In this document: positions 29,369-37,828 of the stretch, piece after piece | Numbering within the stretch: position 1 is the stretch's first letter | Layout: each line of letters starts with the position of its first letter | DNA from: Bog-473 sp963764305 | GTDB taxonomy: Bacteria; Actinomycetota; Acidimicrobiia; Acidimicrobiales; RAAP-2 | Direction of reading: 5' to 3' | NCBI GenBank assembly: GCA_963764305.1 | Contig: CAVXSD010000006.1 | Location: 1-64,000, forward strand | DNA: 64,000 bases | Program-made: the position numbers and the translations under genes | Notes under the pieces: generated by a model | Told to the model about the DNA's origin: nothing | The model's database searches: none | The model's input: the letters and a program-made list of their open reading frames with translations, nothing else

Positions 29369-30223
29369 TCAGGTTTTGAGCAGGTCCCAGACCATCTCGA
29401 CACCCTCGTTCTCGGCAAGGACGACCTTGGCAGGATGCTTCTTGTCGATGTGGCCGACGAGTCCGTTGTACACCGAGTAGCCGATCAGCTCTTGGAGGCG
29501 GCGGGGAAAAGTCTTGACCAGCGCTGGCGGGATGCCCAGCTGTTGGTTCTCCTGTTGGCGGATGTACCCGGCGCAGTAGTTCATGGCGATGCCCACCCGG
29601 CGGGTGTCGGTGCGATTGGCTCCACCGCCGTGCCAGAGACTCCCCACCCAGACAAGGACGCTGCCCGTGGGCATCTCGGCGGGGATCGTCTCGTAGAGCT
29701 CGAGCGGATTTGGCGCCTCGTCGAGCAGATGGCTCCCCGGGACCAAGCGGGTCGCCCCGTTCTCCTCGGTGAAGTCGGTGATGGCCCACATGGTGTTGCA
29801 GATGATCGGCACATGGGGACGGGTGAGCGGGATGAGTTGGTCGTCGGCGTGGATCGGTTGCGCCTGCTCGTCGGGCCCGATGGCGATCGAGGAGAGCGAC
29901 GAGATCAAGAGCCCTGGGTCGAGCACCGCTTCTACGACGGGAAGTACGTTGGGGTGCACCGGGATCTTCTCGAAGGTGGCGCCGTGGACGAGCAGGTTGT
30001 ACACGCGCAGGGTACGCACCCCCTCGAAGAGGTTGTCGGCGGGGACGGTTCCGAGGTCGTGCTCCAGCTCGAGGAGTGCCTCGTCGATCTCGTCCACCAG
30101 ATCCGCATCGATGGCATCGGGCAGGATGGTGTAGCCGTCCTCGGCTATGCGCGTCAGGTGGGCTTCTAGGTCCTCGAGCGGGTTGATGGTCCCGCTGCCG
30201 GATTCGCTCTCGTTGGGTGTCAC
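29369..30223 (-). CDS. Phytanoyl-CoA dioxygenase (PhyH) family protein
   Basis: 284 residues from the leaderless GTG at 30223 (the frame is open further up to 30313, but the -10 box argues against it). Core: IAEDGYTILPDAIDADLVDE, QPIHADDQLIPL with the HxD iron ligands, ATRLVPGSHLL, and VWVGSLWHGGGANRTDTRRV with the distal His and the 2-oxoglutarate Arg. An intact relative of the broken gene at 18.5-19.4 kb. Substrate unknown. Its stop lies 7 bases from the convergent exonuclease stop. Confidence 0.85.
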   Translation of the reverse strand: MTPNESESGSGTINPLEDLEAHLTRIAEDGYTILPDAIDADLVDEIDEALLELEHDLGTVPADNLFEGVRTLRVYNLLVHGATFEKIPVHPNVLPVVEAVLDPGLLISSLSSIAIGPDEQAQPIHADDQLIPLTRPHVPIICNTMWAITDFTEENGATRLVPGSHLLDEAPNPLELYETIPAEMPTGSVLVWVGSLWHGGGANRTDTRRVGIAMNYCAGYIRQQENQQLGIPPALVKTFPRRLQELIGYSVYNGLVGHIDKKHPAKVVLAENEGVEMVWDLLKT

Positions 30224-30230
30224 AGGCTCA

Positions 30231-30236
30231 ATTGTA
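30231..30236 (-). promoter_or_regulatory. -10 box of the phytanoyl-CoA dioxygenase gene
   Basis: TACAAT on the minus strand, 7 bases above the GTG at 30223; sets the start and predicts a leaderless mRNA. Confidence 0.5.
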
Positions 30237-30318
30237 GGGAGGATCCTTCCATTTTGCCCAGGGGTTTCGGCTACGGCGCCAAAGGCCGAATTTGCCCAGT
30301 GGTAAGGTTTCACTCGAC

Positions 30319-30394
30319 GGGCCGTTAGCGCAGTTGGTAGCGCACTTGCATGACGCGCAAGGGGTCACAGGTTCGAGTCCTGTACGGCCCACCA
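30319..30394 (+). tRNA. tRNA-Val (GAC)
   Basis: 76 bases with encoded CCA. Acceptor GGGCCGT pairs with ACGGCCC; D-arm GCGC-AGTTGGTA-GCGC; anticodon stem CTTGC/GCAAG with loop ATGACGC, anticodon GAC; variable GGGTC; T-arm ACAGG-TTCGAGT-CCTGT; discriminator A and CCA. All stems pair perfectly. Confidence 0.93.
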
Positions 30395-30398
30395 CTGT

Positions 30399-30414
30399 GA
30401 TGTCTCAAGACATC
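30399..30414. repeat. Perfect palindrome just after tRNA-Val
   Basis: GATGTCT-CA-AGACATC, 7-bp arms, 5 bases downstream of the tRNA. It has no T-tract, so it is a poor intrinsic terminator; it could aid tRNA 3' processing or be an end of an older insertion. Confidence 0.4.
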
Positions 30415-30436
30415 GGAGACCGGCGTCTGGGACAAA

Positions 30437-31866
30437 GCGGCTCTTCGGATTCTGGCGGGGAGTTGCCCTCGCTGAGGGTCACCCAGAAATAGGCGAAGGC
30501 GCTTCAGGCTTGCGGTGTGAGCCAACAATCGAGAAGCACCTTCGTCCTCGTCCACCCTAGTGAGATCCTCGCCGCTTTGGTGGGTCTCAAAGACGTCCGT
30601 GTCGTGCACTACGAACGCCGCGGTCCCGACGTCGAGTTGATGATCGAGCAGGTGACCCGAGACGTGCGCTGTCCGGGCTGCGAGGGACCGGCCCAGGTCA
30701 AAGAGCGCCCGGTGGTGCACTACGTCGACCTCCCCGTCTACGGCACCGCGATGTCGCTGGCCTGGAAGAAGCATCGGATGCGCTGTGTGGACCCACGGTG
30801 TGCGAAACAGACCTGGACGATCGAGGACCACCGCATCGCGGCCAAGAGCTGCCTCCTCACGACGCGGGCGGCCAAGTGGGCGACCAGACAGGTGGGCGGG
30901 GGCCGCACGGTCTCAGAGGTGGCGGCAGAACTGGCCTGTGACTGGCACACGGTCAACGACGCCGTGACCACGTACGGCAGCGCCTTGCTCGCGGCCGACC
31001 GCAAACGGCTGAACCAGACGAGCGCCATCGGCCTCGACGAGACCTCGTTCATCAAGCTCGCCTCGAAGAAGCAGGCGGACTACGCCACCACGGTGGCCGA
31101 CGTCGAGAACCACCAGATCATCGACATCTTGCCCACGCGCAGATACACCGATGTGGCGGGCTGGATCGACAAGCAGCCCCAGGCCTGGAAAGAGCGGATC
31201 GACTACGGCGCCCTCGACATGTCGGCCACCTACGCCGCGGTGTATTCGGTCATGTTGCCCAAAGCGGCCCAGGTGGTCGACCCGTTCCATGTCATTTCCC
31301 TGGCCAACCGCTGCCTCGACAGCGTCCGCCGCCGGGTCCAGATCGAACAGCTGGGCCACCGCGGACGCCGCGACGATCCGCTCTATCGGGCCCGCCGGGT
31401 GCTGCTCATGGGAGAAGAGAAGCTCGACGCCGAGGCGACCGAGCGCTTGCGCTCACTCCTCGAGCTCGGAGACCCCAGCGCCGAGGTGGCCATCGCCTAC
31501 CGGATCAAGGAGCGTCTCCGTGAGTTCTATCGGACGACCGATCCCGACGAAGGCCGCCACATACTCGAAGAGCTCCGGAGCCACTGCCTGCGACGGGCCA
31601 TGCCGCCCGAAGTCAAAAAGCTCGGACGCACCATCAGAACCTGGTTCGACAAGATCGCCAACTTCCACCTGGCCCGGTTCTCCAACGGCCCGACCGAGTC
31701 GCTCAACAACCTGATCAAGCGCATCAAACGGATCGGCTTCGGGTTCCGCAACTTCGAGAACTACCGGATCCGGGTCCTGCTCTACGCCGGCAAACCCAAC
31801 TGGCGCGTGCTGGGATCGATCGTCGTCCGGTGACGTGCGCGACCCCGCCAGAATCCGAAGAGCCGC
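30437..31866 (+). mobile_element. ISL3-family insertion sequence
   Basis: 1,430 bp with perfect 24-bp inverted repeats at 30437-30460 and 31843-31866; the core GGCTCTTCGGATTCTGG is the usual ISL3-family end. One intact transposase. No 8-bp target duplication: the flanks (GGGACAAA and ATTTGAGA) differ. It lies 42 bases after tRNA-Val, and its right flank is the truncated GNAT gene, so one side of the original target may have been deleted. Confidence 0.85.
30517..31833 (+). CDS. ISL3 family transposase
   Basis: 438 residues, intact. N-terminal zinc finger (VRCPGCEGPA ... RCVDPRCAKQTW), helix-turn-helix GGGRTVSEVAAELACDWHTV, and a DDE core: AIGLDETSFIKLASKK (Asp), GALDMSATYAAVY (Asp), NGPTESLNNLIKRIKRIGFG (Glu). 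The C-terminus NYRIRVLLYAGKPNW is standard. Could be active and could move related elements. Confidence 0.92.
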   Translation: MSQQSRSTFVLVHPSEILAALVGLKDVRVVHYERRGPDVELMIEQVTRDVRCPGCEGPAQVKERPVVHYVDLPVYGTAMSLAWKKHRMRCVDPRCAKQTWTIEDHRIAAKSCLLTTRAAKWATRQVGGGRTVSEVAAELACDWHTVNDAVTTYGSALLAADRKRLNQTSAIGLDETSFIKLASKKQADYATTVADVENHQIIDILPTRRYTDVAGWIDKQPQAWKERIDYGALDMSATYAAVYSVMLPKAAQVVDPFHVISLANRCLDSVRRRVQIEQLGHRGRRDDPLYRARRVLLMGEEKLDAEATERLRSLLELGDPSAEVAIAYRIKERLREFYRTTDPDEGRHILEELRSHCLRRAMPPEVKKLGRTIRTWFDKIANFHLARFSNGPTESLNNLIKRIKRIGFGFRNFENYRIRVLLYAGKPNWRVLGSIVVR

Positions 31867-32032
31867 ATTTGAGACGGAGTCGCAAAAGCGGGGTTGCCGG
31901 ACAATCCGCGTAGACACGCACACCTTTCAAGCTCCCGATCTCTATCGACATCTCGGTTACGAAGAGATCGGGTGCGCCGAGGACACGCCCCTCGGTTACG
32001 GCGAACATTTCTTCGCGAAGCGGCTGCCGTGA
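31867..32032 (+). pseudogene. C-terminal fragment of a GNAT acetyltransferase
   Basis: FETESQKRGCRTIRVDTHTF followed by APDLYRHLGYEEIGCAEDTP and HFFAKRLP is the C-terminal third of a GNAT enzyme (the Y..LGY..IG motif closes the acetyl-CoA site). The first two thirds are missing; the ISL3 element abuts the break. Confidence 0.7.
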
Positions 32033-32432
32033 TTCGAACGGTTCATGGTCCATCTCTGCCGGCTCATAACCGCTCATGTGGGCCAAATCGGCGATTCCGC
32101 CTTCGCCCCTCCCCGTTCGCTGCCGGGATGGGGTCCCGACCGATCCGACTCGGATGTGACTCGCGAGTCCGACGAGAAGGCCGTCGTAGGGGAAAGCCAC
32201 GCAAGTCGGAAATCGTCGAGATGTTCAGTGTACGACCTGTACGACCTGTACGACCTGAACGACCGGGCGACATCGAACTGGACGAAGACGATGGCCAACT
32301 ACAGCGGGCCGGTCTCAGCGGCCAAGCCCCCGGAGAACTCGGGGCGCTCCCGGCGACTCGTGCGCGCAAATGGCTATGCAGGACGAGCGGCCGCCAGGTT
32401 GGCCCACGGACCATCGTGGCCAGGGCCGGTGC
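32033..32432. other. Non-coding 400 bp with a 9-bp tandem repeat
   Basis: No gene recognised. TACGACCTG occurs three times head to tail at 32231-32257, followed by a degenerate fourth unit (AACGACCGG). Confidence 0.45.
32231..32257 (+). repeat. TACGACCTG tandem repeat (3 copies)
   Basis: Three exact 9-bp units plus one degenerate unit; keeps a codon frame (YDL) but is not in an evident gene. Possible variable-number site. Confidence 0.7.
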
Positions 32433-33335
32433 TCAGGCCCGCCGCATGTTGTAACGGGCGACCACGAGCTTGCCGATGAGGGTGTAGCCCTTCGTCGTGG
32501 CGTGAATGTTCCCCTGCGCGCAGAACCACGTGAGGGTGCAGATACTCGCCACGGCAGCTGGGATGGTGCCGTAGGGGCGGTAGCGGACGGTGCGGGTGAG
32601 CGGGACGTAGGCGCCCGTGGCCTTCGTCACGTCCACCAGGCTCCCTTGGGCCGGTACGTAGGCCTTCGTGAGCGCCGGATTGATCAACGATTTGAAGGCC
32701 ACGACGGAGAGCTTGGCCAGCGAGAGTGTGGAGGCAGTCGCCGGCTGCTTGGGGTACACGTAACTCCCGAGAATGACATCGGGGTAGGTGAGGCCTATGA
32801 GGGGGACGCCCGGGCCGGCCGCGGCACGCAGGGCCGCCGCCAGACTTGTGACATTCGTGGTGATGCCGGCCACGGCGGTCGAGACACAGCTGATCGGGTT
32901 GGCCAGTGCCGCGCACGAGGTGACGTCGTTGCCCCCGATCGACACGGTGATCAGTCCGATGTGCCCCCGGTGGGCCGTCAAGAACGCCACGGCGGCCGCC
33001 TCTTGCGTCGTGGTGGGGTAGGTCACGCCCCCGGCGGTGTGCGGCAACACGTCCGGGCACCCGATCGCGGACAAGATGGACGTGGTCGTCGCCCCGCCGC
33101 AGCCGAAGTTGACGAGCGTCAGTCTGGTCCCTTTCGCCACGACAGCCGTATAGCCCGGCGTGGCACCGCGCCCCGGTTGGTAGCCCACCGAGTACGAATC
33201 CCCCAGTGACACGTAGTAGGTCGGGGACTTCGTCGCGGCCTGCGCCGCGCCTGGTGTTCCGAGAATCCCGGCCGTCACGCAGCCGATCATCATCAGCGAA
33301 CCGACAGCCCGCATTCTGTATCGATTGTGCCGCAC
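32433..33335 (-). CDS. Secreted SGNH/GDSL hydrolase
   Basis: 300 residues from GTG 33335, which has an AAGGGAG site 8 bases ahead; much longer upstream reading is not supported. Signal peptide RMRAVGSLMMIGCVTAGILG ... AAQAA. Block I YYVSLGDSYSVGYQPG gives the nucleophile Ser, block II has FGCGGATTT, block III VSIGGNDVTSC, and NIHATTKGY near the end supplies the catalytic His. An exported esterase or lipase; substrate unknown. Ten Cys-containing segments suggest disulfides. Confidence 0.82.
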   Translation of the reverse strand: MRHNRYRMRAVGSLMMIGCVTAGILGTPGAAQAATKSPTYYVSLGDSYSVGYQPGRGATPGYTAVVAKGTRLTLVNFGCGGATTTSILSAIGCPDVLPHTAGGVTYPTTTQEAAAVAFLTAHRGHIGLITVSIGGNDVTSCAALANPISCVSTAVAGITTNVTSLAAALRAAAGPGVPLIGLTYPDVILGSYVYPKQPATASTLSLAKLSVVAFKSLINPALTKAYVPAQGSLVDVTKATGAYVPLTRTVRYRPYGTIPAAVASICTLTWFCAQGNIHATTKGYTLIGKLVVARYNMRRA

Positions 33336-33681
33336 GTGTCGCTCCCTTTTGCCGCCCGGCTGGCATCTTCCCACGGCTGTGACGGCGCCAATGGTCGTCA
33401 CCTGGGATCCGAACGGGGTCGGACCGGAGGGGGACATTGGCCTCGAAGCGGGCCACCTTGTCGCCACCGAGCTCGATGTAGCAGGTCGGATTTCTCGGTA
33501 CGGATCCGGATTGTCGCCGCCCCGGATCCCATTGATGATGGCCTCGGCCAGTGTGCGGTCCGCCCCTCGGCGATGGCACAAGCGGGGCACCGGGGCACTC
33601 AGCTGAGTGCAGGCCTCCGTTCGAGCTCGTTGTGCACGGCGAATCTGGGAATGCCGCCACGTGCTGTGCTAGACGGATGGC
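33336..33681. other. Divergent intergenic region
   Basis: 345 bases between the secreted esterase and the sulfotransferase; no gene recognised. A TAGACG box sits 6 bases ahead of the ATG at 33682, a weak -10. Confidence 0.3.
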
Positions 33682-34314
33682 ATGGAACTCCAGGTGGTTG
33701 GCGCAGGACTCGGGCGGACCGGCACGCACTCCCTGAAGGTGGCGTTGGAGCAGCTGCTCGGCGGGCCCTGCTACCACATGGTCGAAGTCATCGGCCGGCC
33801 CGACCAACGCGAGACATGGGCCGCCGCCGTGCGCGGCGAAGACGTGGACTGGGCGAGCTTCCTGGCTCCCTACCGGGCCACAGTGGATTGGCCGGCGGCG
33901 GCGTTCTGGCAGGAACTGAGTGTCGCCGCGCCTGATGCGGTGATCGTGCTGTCGACCCGCGACAGCGACGCGTGGTGGAAGAGTGCCTCGGAGACGATCT
34001 TCGCCGTGCTGTCGCGAGGCCCCGGCCCGGACGACGACGCCGGTCGCGGGGAATTGACCATGATCGAGGCGCTGATCGAGCAGCGGTTCACGCCGGAGTG
34101 GCGGGACCGCGCCGGCGCCATTGCTGCGTACGAGGCGCACAACGCCCGCGTCCGGGCCGAAGCGCCTCCCGGCCGGCTGGTGGAGTGGCAGCCCGGTGAC
34201 GGATGGGCGCCGCTGTGCGCCGCTCTCGGGGTGACGGAACCACCCGAGCCCTTTCCACACCTGAACTCCACCTCGGACTTCAGGGCCATGACCGGGCTCG
34301 ACGCCGGGGCGTAG
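33682..34314 (+). CDS. Sulfotransferase family protein (Sulfotransfer_4 type)
   Basis: 210 residues. ELQVVGAGLGRTGTHSLKVA holds the PAPS-binding P-loop (GRTGTHSLK, residues about 10-19); AVIVLSTRDSDAWWKS is the 3'-phosphate-binding segment, and the C-terminal LVEWQPGDGWAPLCAALGV closes the fold. This family is common in Actinobacteria next to catabolic genes; acceptor unknown. Convergent with the monooxygenase (30 bases apart). Confidence 0.8.
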   Translation: MELQVVGAGLGRTGTHSLKVALEQLLGGPCYHMVEVIGRPDQRETWAAAVRGEDVDWASFLAPYRATVDWPAAAFWQELSVAAPDAVIVLSTRDSDAWWKSASETIFAVLSRGPGPDDDAGRGELTMIEALIEQRFTPEWRDRAGAIAAYEAHNARVRAEAPPGRLVEWQPGDGWAPLCAALGVTEPPEPFPHLNSTSDFRAMTGLDAGA

Positions 34315-34343
34315 GCGCACGACGGCTGGTTCGATGCGTGCCT

Positions 34344-36140
34344 TTAGGTGCGCAGCTCCAGGCCGGTGAAGCTGCCGGCGTCCCTCCAGTCGGCCAGGAG
34401 TTGGAAGTAGGGCATCGGGCCGTTTCCGTACGAGCTCCCGAGGAACCCGCCGGCGGCAGGCTGCCCCTCGTTGTTGTAGTAGCCGGGGGTGCACTGCTCC
34501 TGGAAGGTGCGGATATCGCGTGCGGACTCGGCCAGGGTCACCAGCCAGGCCGCCTCGCCCTCTTCGGTGGCCTCCACGGTCGAGAGGTCCTGGTCGATGG
34601 CATGGCGCAGGATGTGGGTGAGGTGCGCACTCGCCTCCTCGAGCAGGTGGGGGTAGTTGACCGTGAAGCCCCCTTGGGTATGACCCAACACGAACATGTT
34701 CGGAAAGCCGTGCACGTGCATCCCGTGCAGTGACCGCATCCCGTCGCGCCAGTACTCGGACAGGCTGATCCCCTGTGGGCCGACAACGTCGTAGCCGGCT
34801 CTCCGCGTGTAGTCGGTGCCGACCTCGAACCCGGTGGCATAGATCAGGCAGTCGATCTGGTAGTTCCGTTCGCCGACGATCACGCCCGTGGGGGTCATGC
34901 GGTCGATGCCGCGCCCCTCCGTGTCGACCAACGAGACGTTGGGGCGGTTGAACGCCTGGAGGTACTCGTCGTGGAAGCACGGGCGCTTGCAGAACTGCCG
35001 GTACCACGGCTTCAGGGCCTCGGCAGTCGCCGGGTCCGTCACGATTGCGTCCACCCGGGCACGGATCTGCTCCATCTTCTCGAAGTCGGCCAGCTCGAGG
35101 ATGGTCGGCAGATCCTGGCCCGATCCCGCGGATCGGTCGCGCAGCCTCGTGACCAGCTTCCCGATGATGTCGGTCCATCCGTCCATGACGAGGTCCTGCT
35201 CGGCAAATCCACCTGACGTCAGCAGCGTGAAGTTCTCCATCCGCTCCCGCTGCCAACCGGGCACGAGCGATGCAGCCCACGACGCATCCGTCGGGCGGTT
35301 CGCCCGGACGTCGATGGAGGAAGGAGTGCGCTGGAAGACGAACAGCTCGCCGGCGGAGGCGGCCACGTGCGGGACGACCTGAACCGCCGTGGCGCCCGTG
35401 CCGATGATGCCGACCCGCTTGTCGGTCAGGCCGTCCAGCCCTCCGTTCGAATCGCCTCCCGTGTACGCGTAGTCCCATCGACTGGTGTGAAAGGCATGAC
35501 CCTCGAACCCCTCGATGCCCGGGATCCCGGGGAGCTTGGGTCGATGGAGGGGACCGTTGCCCATGACCAGGAATCGAGCCGAGATGCGGTCGTTCCGATT
35601 GGTCAGGATGGTCCACCGCAGGCGTGCGCCGTCCCAGGCGATCCCGGTCACCTCGGTCGACAGGCAGGAGCGCTCGTAGAGGCGGAACCGCTGGGCGATG
35701 CGCCGGCAATGCTCGAGGATCTCCGGCGTGCGGGCGTATTTCTCGCTCGGGACGTACGACGTCTCCTCCAACAGTGGGAGATAGACATACGACTCGACGT
35801 CGCACTGTGCTCCGGGATATCTGTTCCAGTACCAGGTGCCGCCGAAGTCGCCACCCTTTTCGATGATGCAAAAGTCGTCGATGCCCGCCTGGGTGAGCCG
35901 CGCACCGGTGATGAGGCCCGCAAACCCACCGCCGATGACCGCCACGGTGACGTCATCGACCAGCGGCGGTCGTTCGACGGGCTCCGTGTAGGGGTCACGG
36001 AGGTAGTCGGCGAATTGCCCCGCGACCTCGACGTACTGGGCGTTCCCGTCTCGTCGGATCCGCTTGTCGCGCTCCATGCGGTATTTCTCGCGTAGCGCGT
36101 CAGGGTCAAAAGCGGGGGACGACCCGTCGGCGTTGCTCAT
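34344..36140 (-). CDS. Baeyer-Villiger-type flavin monooxygenase
   Basis: 598 residues from ATG 36140 (AGGAG 12 bases ahead). FAD site VTVAVIGGGFAGLITGARL (residues about 65-84), WYWNRYPGAQCDVES, the family fingerprint FEGHAFHTSRWDY (FxGxxxHxxxW), the NADPH site VGIIGTGATAVQVVP, and LIYATGFEVGTDYTRRAGYD. This layout is that of cyclohexanone/phenylacetone-type enzymes, which insert an oxygen next to a ketone. The long N-terminal extension before the FAD site is usual in the 600-residue subgroup. Confidence 0.88.
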   Translation of the reverse strand: MSNADGSSPAFDPDALREKYRMERDKRIRRDGNAQYVEVAGQFADYLRDPYTEPVERPPLVDDVTVAVIGGGFAGLITGARLTQAGIDDFCIIEKGGDFGGTWYWNRYPGAQCDVESYVYLPLLEETSYVPSEKYARTPEILEHCRRIAQRFRLYERSCLSTEVTGIAWDGARLRWTILTNRNDRISARFLVMGNGPLHRPKLPGIPGIEGFEGHAFHTSRWDYAYTGGDSNGGLDGLTDKRVGIIGTGATAVQVVPHVAASAGELFVFQRTPSSIDVRANRPTDASWAASLVPGWQRERMENFTLLTSGGFAEQDLVMDGWTDIIGKLVTRLRDRSAGSGQDLPTILELADFEKMEQIRARVDAIVTDPATAEALKPWYRQFCKRPCFHDEYLQAFNRPNVSLVDTEGRGIDRMTPTGVIVGERNYQIDCLIYATGFEVGTDYTRRAGYDVVGPQGISLSEYWRDGMRSLHGMHVHGFPNMFVLGHTQGGFTVNYPHLLEEASAHLTHILRHAIDQDLSTVEATEEGEAAWLVTLAESARDIRTFQEQCTPGYYNNEGQPAAGGFLGSSYGNGPMPYFQLLADWRDAGSFTGLELRT

Positions 36141-36267
36141 GATTGGGAGCTCCTGCAGCCCCGGCCCATCTGCATCGGTCTCTCTTCTGCCTCGGTGCCG
36201 CAGCGTAGTCCCGTGGTCGCCGTCGTGGCCGCTGACCGAGCGACCAGAACGGCGGGCGCGACCGCAC

Positions 36268-37731
36268 CTACCCTCCGCCGCCGTCCCCCTGGCCGTGACC
36301 GTGACCATGAGGTTGGAAGAACGAACCCGGAGCCTGCGCCGGCGCCGTGGTTGGTGTCGTCGGCACGGTCGCTCCGGTCGGTTGCAGGACGTTCACGACG
36401 TCTTGGTACTGCCCCGACGTGATGCCGCCCCCGTCGAGCAGCACCTGCGCGAGGGAAAGCACCTGCTGTGCCGAGGTTTGGCGATCTGGCCCGGGCGGTT
36501 GCCCGGCGGTCGCCCCGAGGGCGTTGGCCAACGCGCCGTCACCGGGCAGCCCATCGCCGGCGAGCGACGTCGCCAGCGCCGCGATGGCCGAGCTCACTGC
36601 GTCCGTCGGAGGGGTTTGTGTCGGCGCCTGCGCCTGCGCCTTTGGCTGCGTCTGCGGCCGCGTCACGGGGTGCTTCGCGGCCGATGCCGCAGGTCCGGTC
36701 GGACGGCTGTCGCCCTCGAGCAGAAGCACGAGCGCAGCCACGAGGGCCAGCGCAGCGACAGCGGCCAGCAGGACGCGTCGGCGCCGCACGCGAACGCGCG
36801 GGGCCCGGGTTCTTTCCGGGCGCGGCGGAGTGAGGATGGCGGTCCCCGGTGGTCGCCGTGGAGGCGGGACCGGCTCGGGGTTCATGGGCGTTGTCGACCA
36901 CGGCGTAGGCGCCGAGCGCCCGGTCGGGGTCGACTCGGTCGTGCGGAGCCGGAGCGTCTGGAGCATCTCGCTCGCCGACGCGAAGCGGTCTCGTGGGTCC
37001 GTGGCCAGGGCCCGAAGAGCGACGTCACGGAAAGAAGGAGGCAGCCCCTCGGTCGCCGCCGCGCCGGGCGCGAGGCGTTGCCCCGTGAGCGTCTCGACCA
37101 TGACGGCCCCGACCGAGTACAGGTCGGACTGCACCGTCGCCGGCTGGCCCGATCTCCGTTCGGGGGCGAGATAGCCGGGAGTGCCCAGGACGACCCCGGT
37201 CATGGTCATGTCGTCGGTCGGGACGTCGAGATCCGTCCCCAGGTCGGAGCTCTTGGCGATGCCGAAGTCGGAAATCTTCGTGTGCCCGTCCTCTTGCAGG
37301 AGGATGTTGCTCGGCTTGATGTCACGGTGCAGCACCCCGAACCTGTGGGCCGCGGCGAGAGCACCGAGCGTCTCGGCCATGACGCCCAGGACGCGCTGCG
37401 TGGGGAGGGGCCCCCGGGCAACGATTTCGTCGCGCAGGGTGTTGCCCGGCAGGCGCTCCATCACGAGATAGGACGAGGTCTTCTGCTCGCCGAAGTCCAG
37501 GACCGCCACGATGTGTGGATGGATCAGGCGGGCGGCGATGAGTGCCTCTTGCTGAAAGCGCTGCCGCATCCCGGGCAGCGCCAGTGTCTCGGAGCGGAGG
37601 ATCTTCACTGCGACCGGACGCTCGAGCCGCTCGTCGAAGGCGTCGAAGACCCGAGCCATCCCGCCCTCGCCGAGCATGCCGTCGATGCGGTAGCGACCCC
37701 CGAGCAGTGACGGGGCGGTGCGCGTCTCCAC
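36268..37731 (-). CDS. Membrane Ser/Thr protein kinase (PknB-like, no PASTA)
   Basis: 487 residues from GTG 37731. Glycine loop GEGGMARVFDAF, VAVKIL lysine, catalytic loop VLHRDIKPSNILLQED, DFGIAKSSD, and APERRSG (about 20-210). One transmembrane helix VLLAAVAALALVAALVLLL (about 335). The external part is Pro/Gln/Ala-rich (KAQAQAPTQTPP) with a small helical segment and a His/Gly tail (HGHGHGQGDGGGG); no PASTA or other sensor domain. The start is uncertain; frame is open to 37986 but that would overlap the next gene. No phosphatase adjacent. Confidence 0.83.
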   Translation of the reverse strand: METRTAPSLLGGRYRIDGMLGEGGMARVFDAFDERLERPVAVKILRSETLALPGMRQRFQQEALIAARLIHPHIVAVLDFGEQKTSSYLVMERLPGNTLRDEIVARGPLPTQRVLGVMAETLGALAAAHRFGVLHRDIKPSNILLQEDGHTKISDFGIAKSSDLGTDLDVPTDDMTMTGVVLGTPGYLAPERRSGQPATVQSDLYSVGAVMVETLTGQRLAPGAAATEGLPPSFRDVALRALATDPRDRFASASEMLQTLRLRTTESTPTGRSAPTPWSTTPMNPEPVPPPRRPPGTAILTPPRPERTRAPRVRVRRRRVLLAAVAALALVAALVLLLEGDSRPTGPAASAAKHPVTRPQTQPKAQAQAPTQTPPTDAVSSAIAALATSLAGDGLPGDGALANALGATAGQPPGPDRQTSAQQVLSLAQVLLDGGGITSGQYQDVVNVLQPTGATVPTTPTTAPAQAPGSFFQPHGHGHGQGDGGGG

Positions 37732-37828
37732 CTGGGTTTGTGTACCCGGAGCGGGGGTTCCGTAGTCGTGACGCAGTCCCCGGGATCTCAGACGGCGAAT
37801 TGGCTGGCCGGAACGGGACACGGGGGTA

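Noticed and set aside
30399..30414. Intrinsic terminator for tRNA-Val
   Set aside because: The palindrome has no following T-run; kept only as a repeat.
32374..35871. 1,165-codon open frame on the minus strand
   Set aside because: It runs across the SGNH hydrolase, the sulfotransferase and the monooxygenase in other frames, is Arg/Pro/Gly-rich and has no family motif. A GC-driven shadow.
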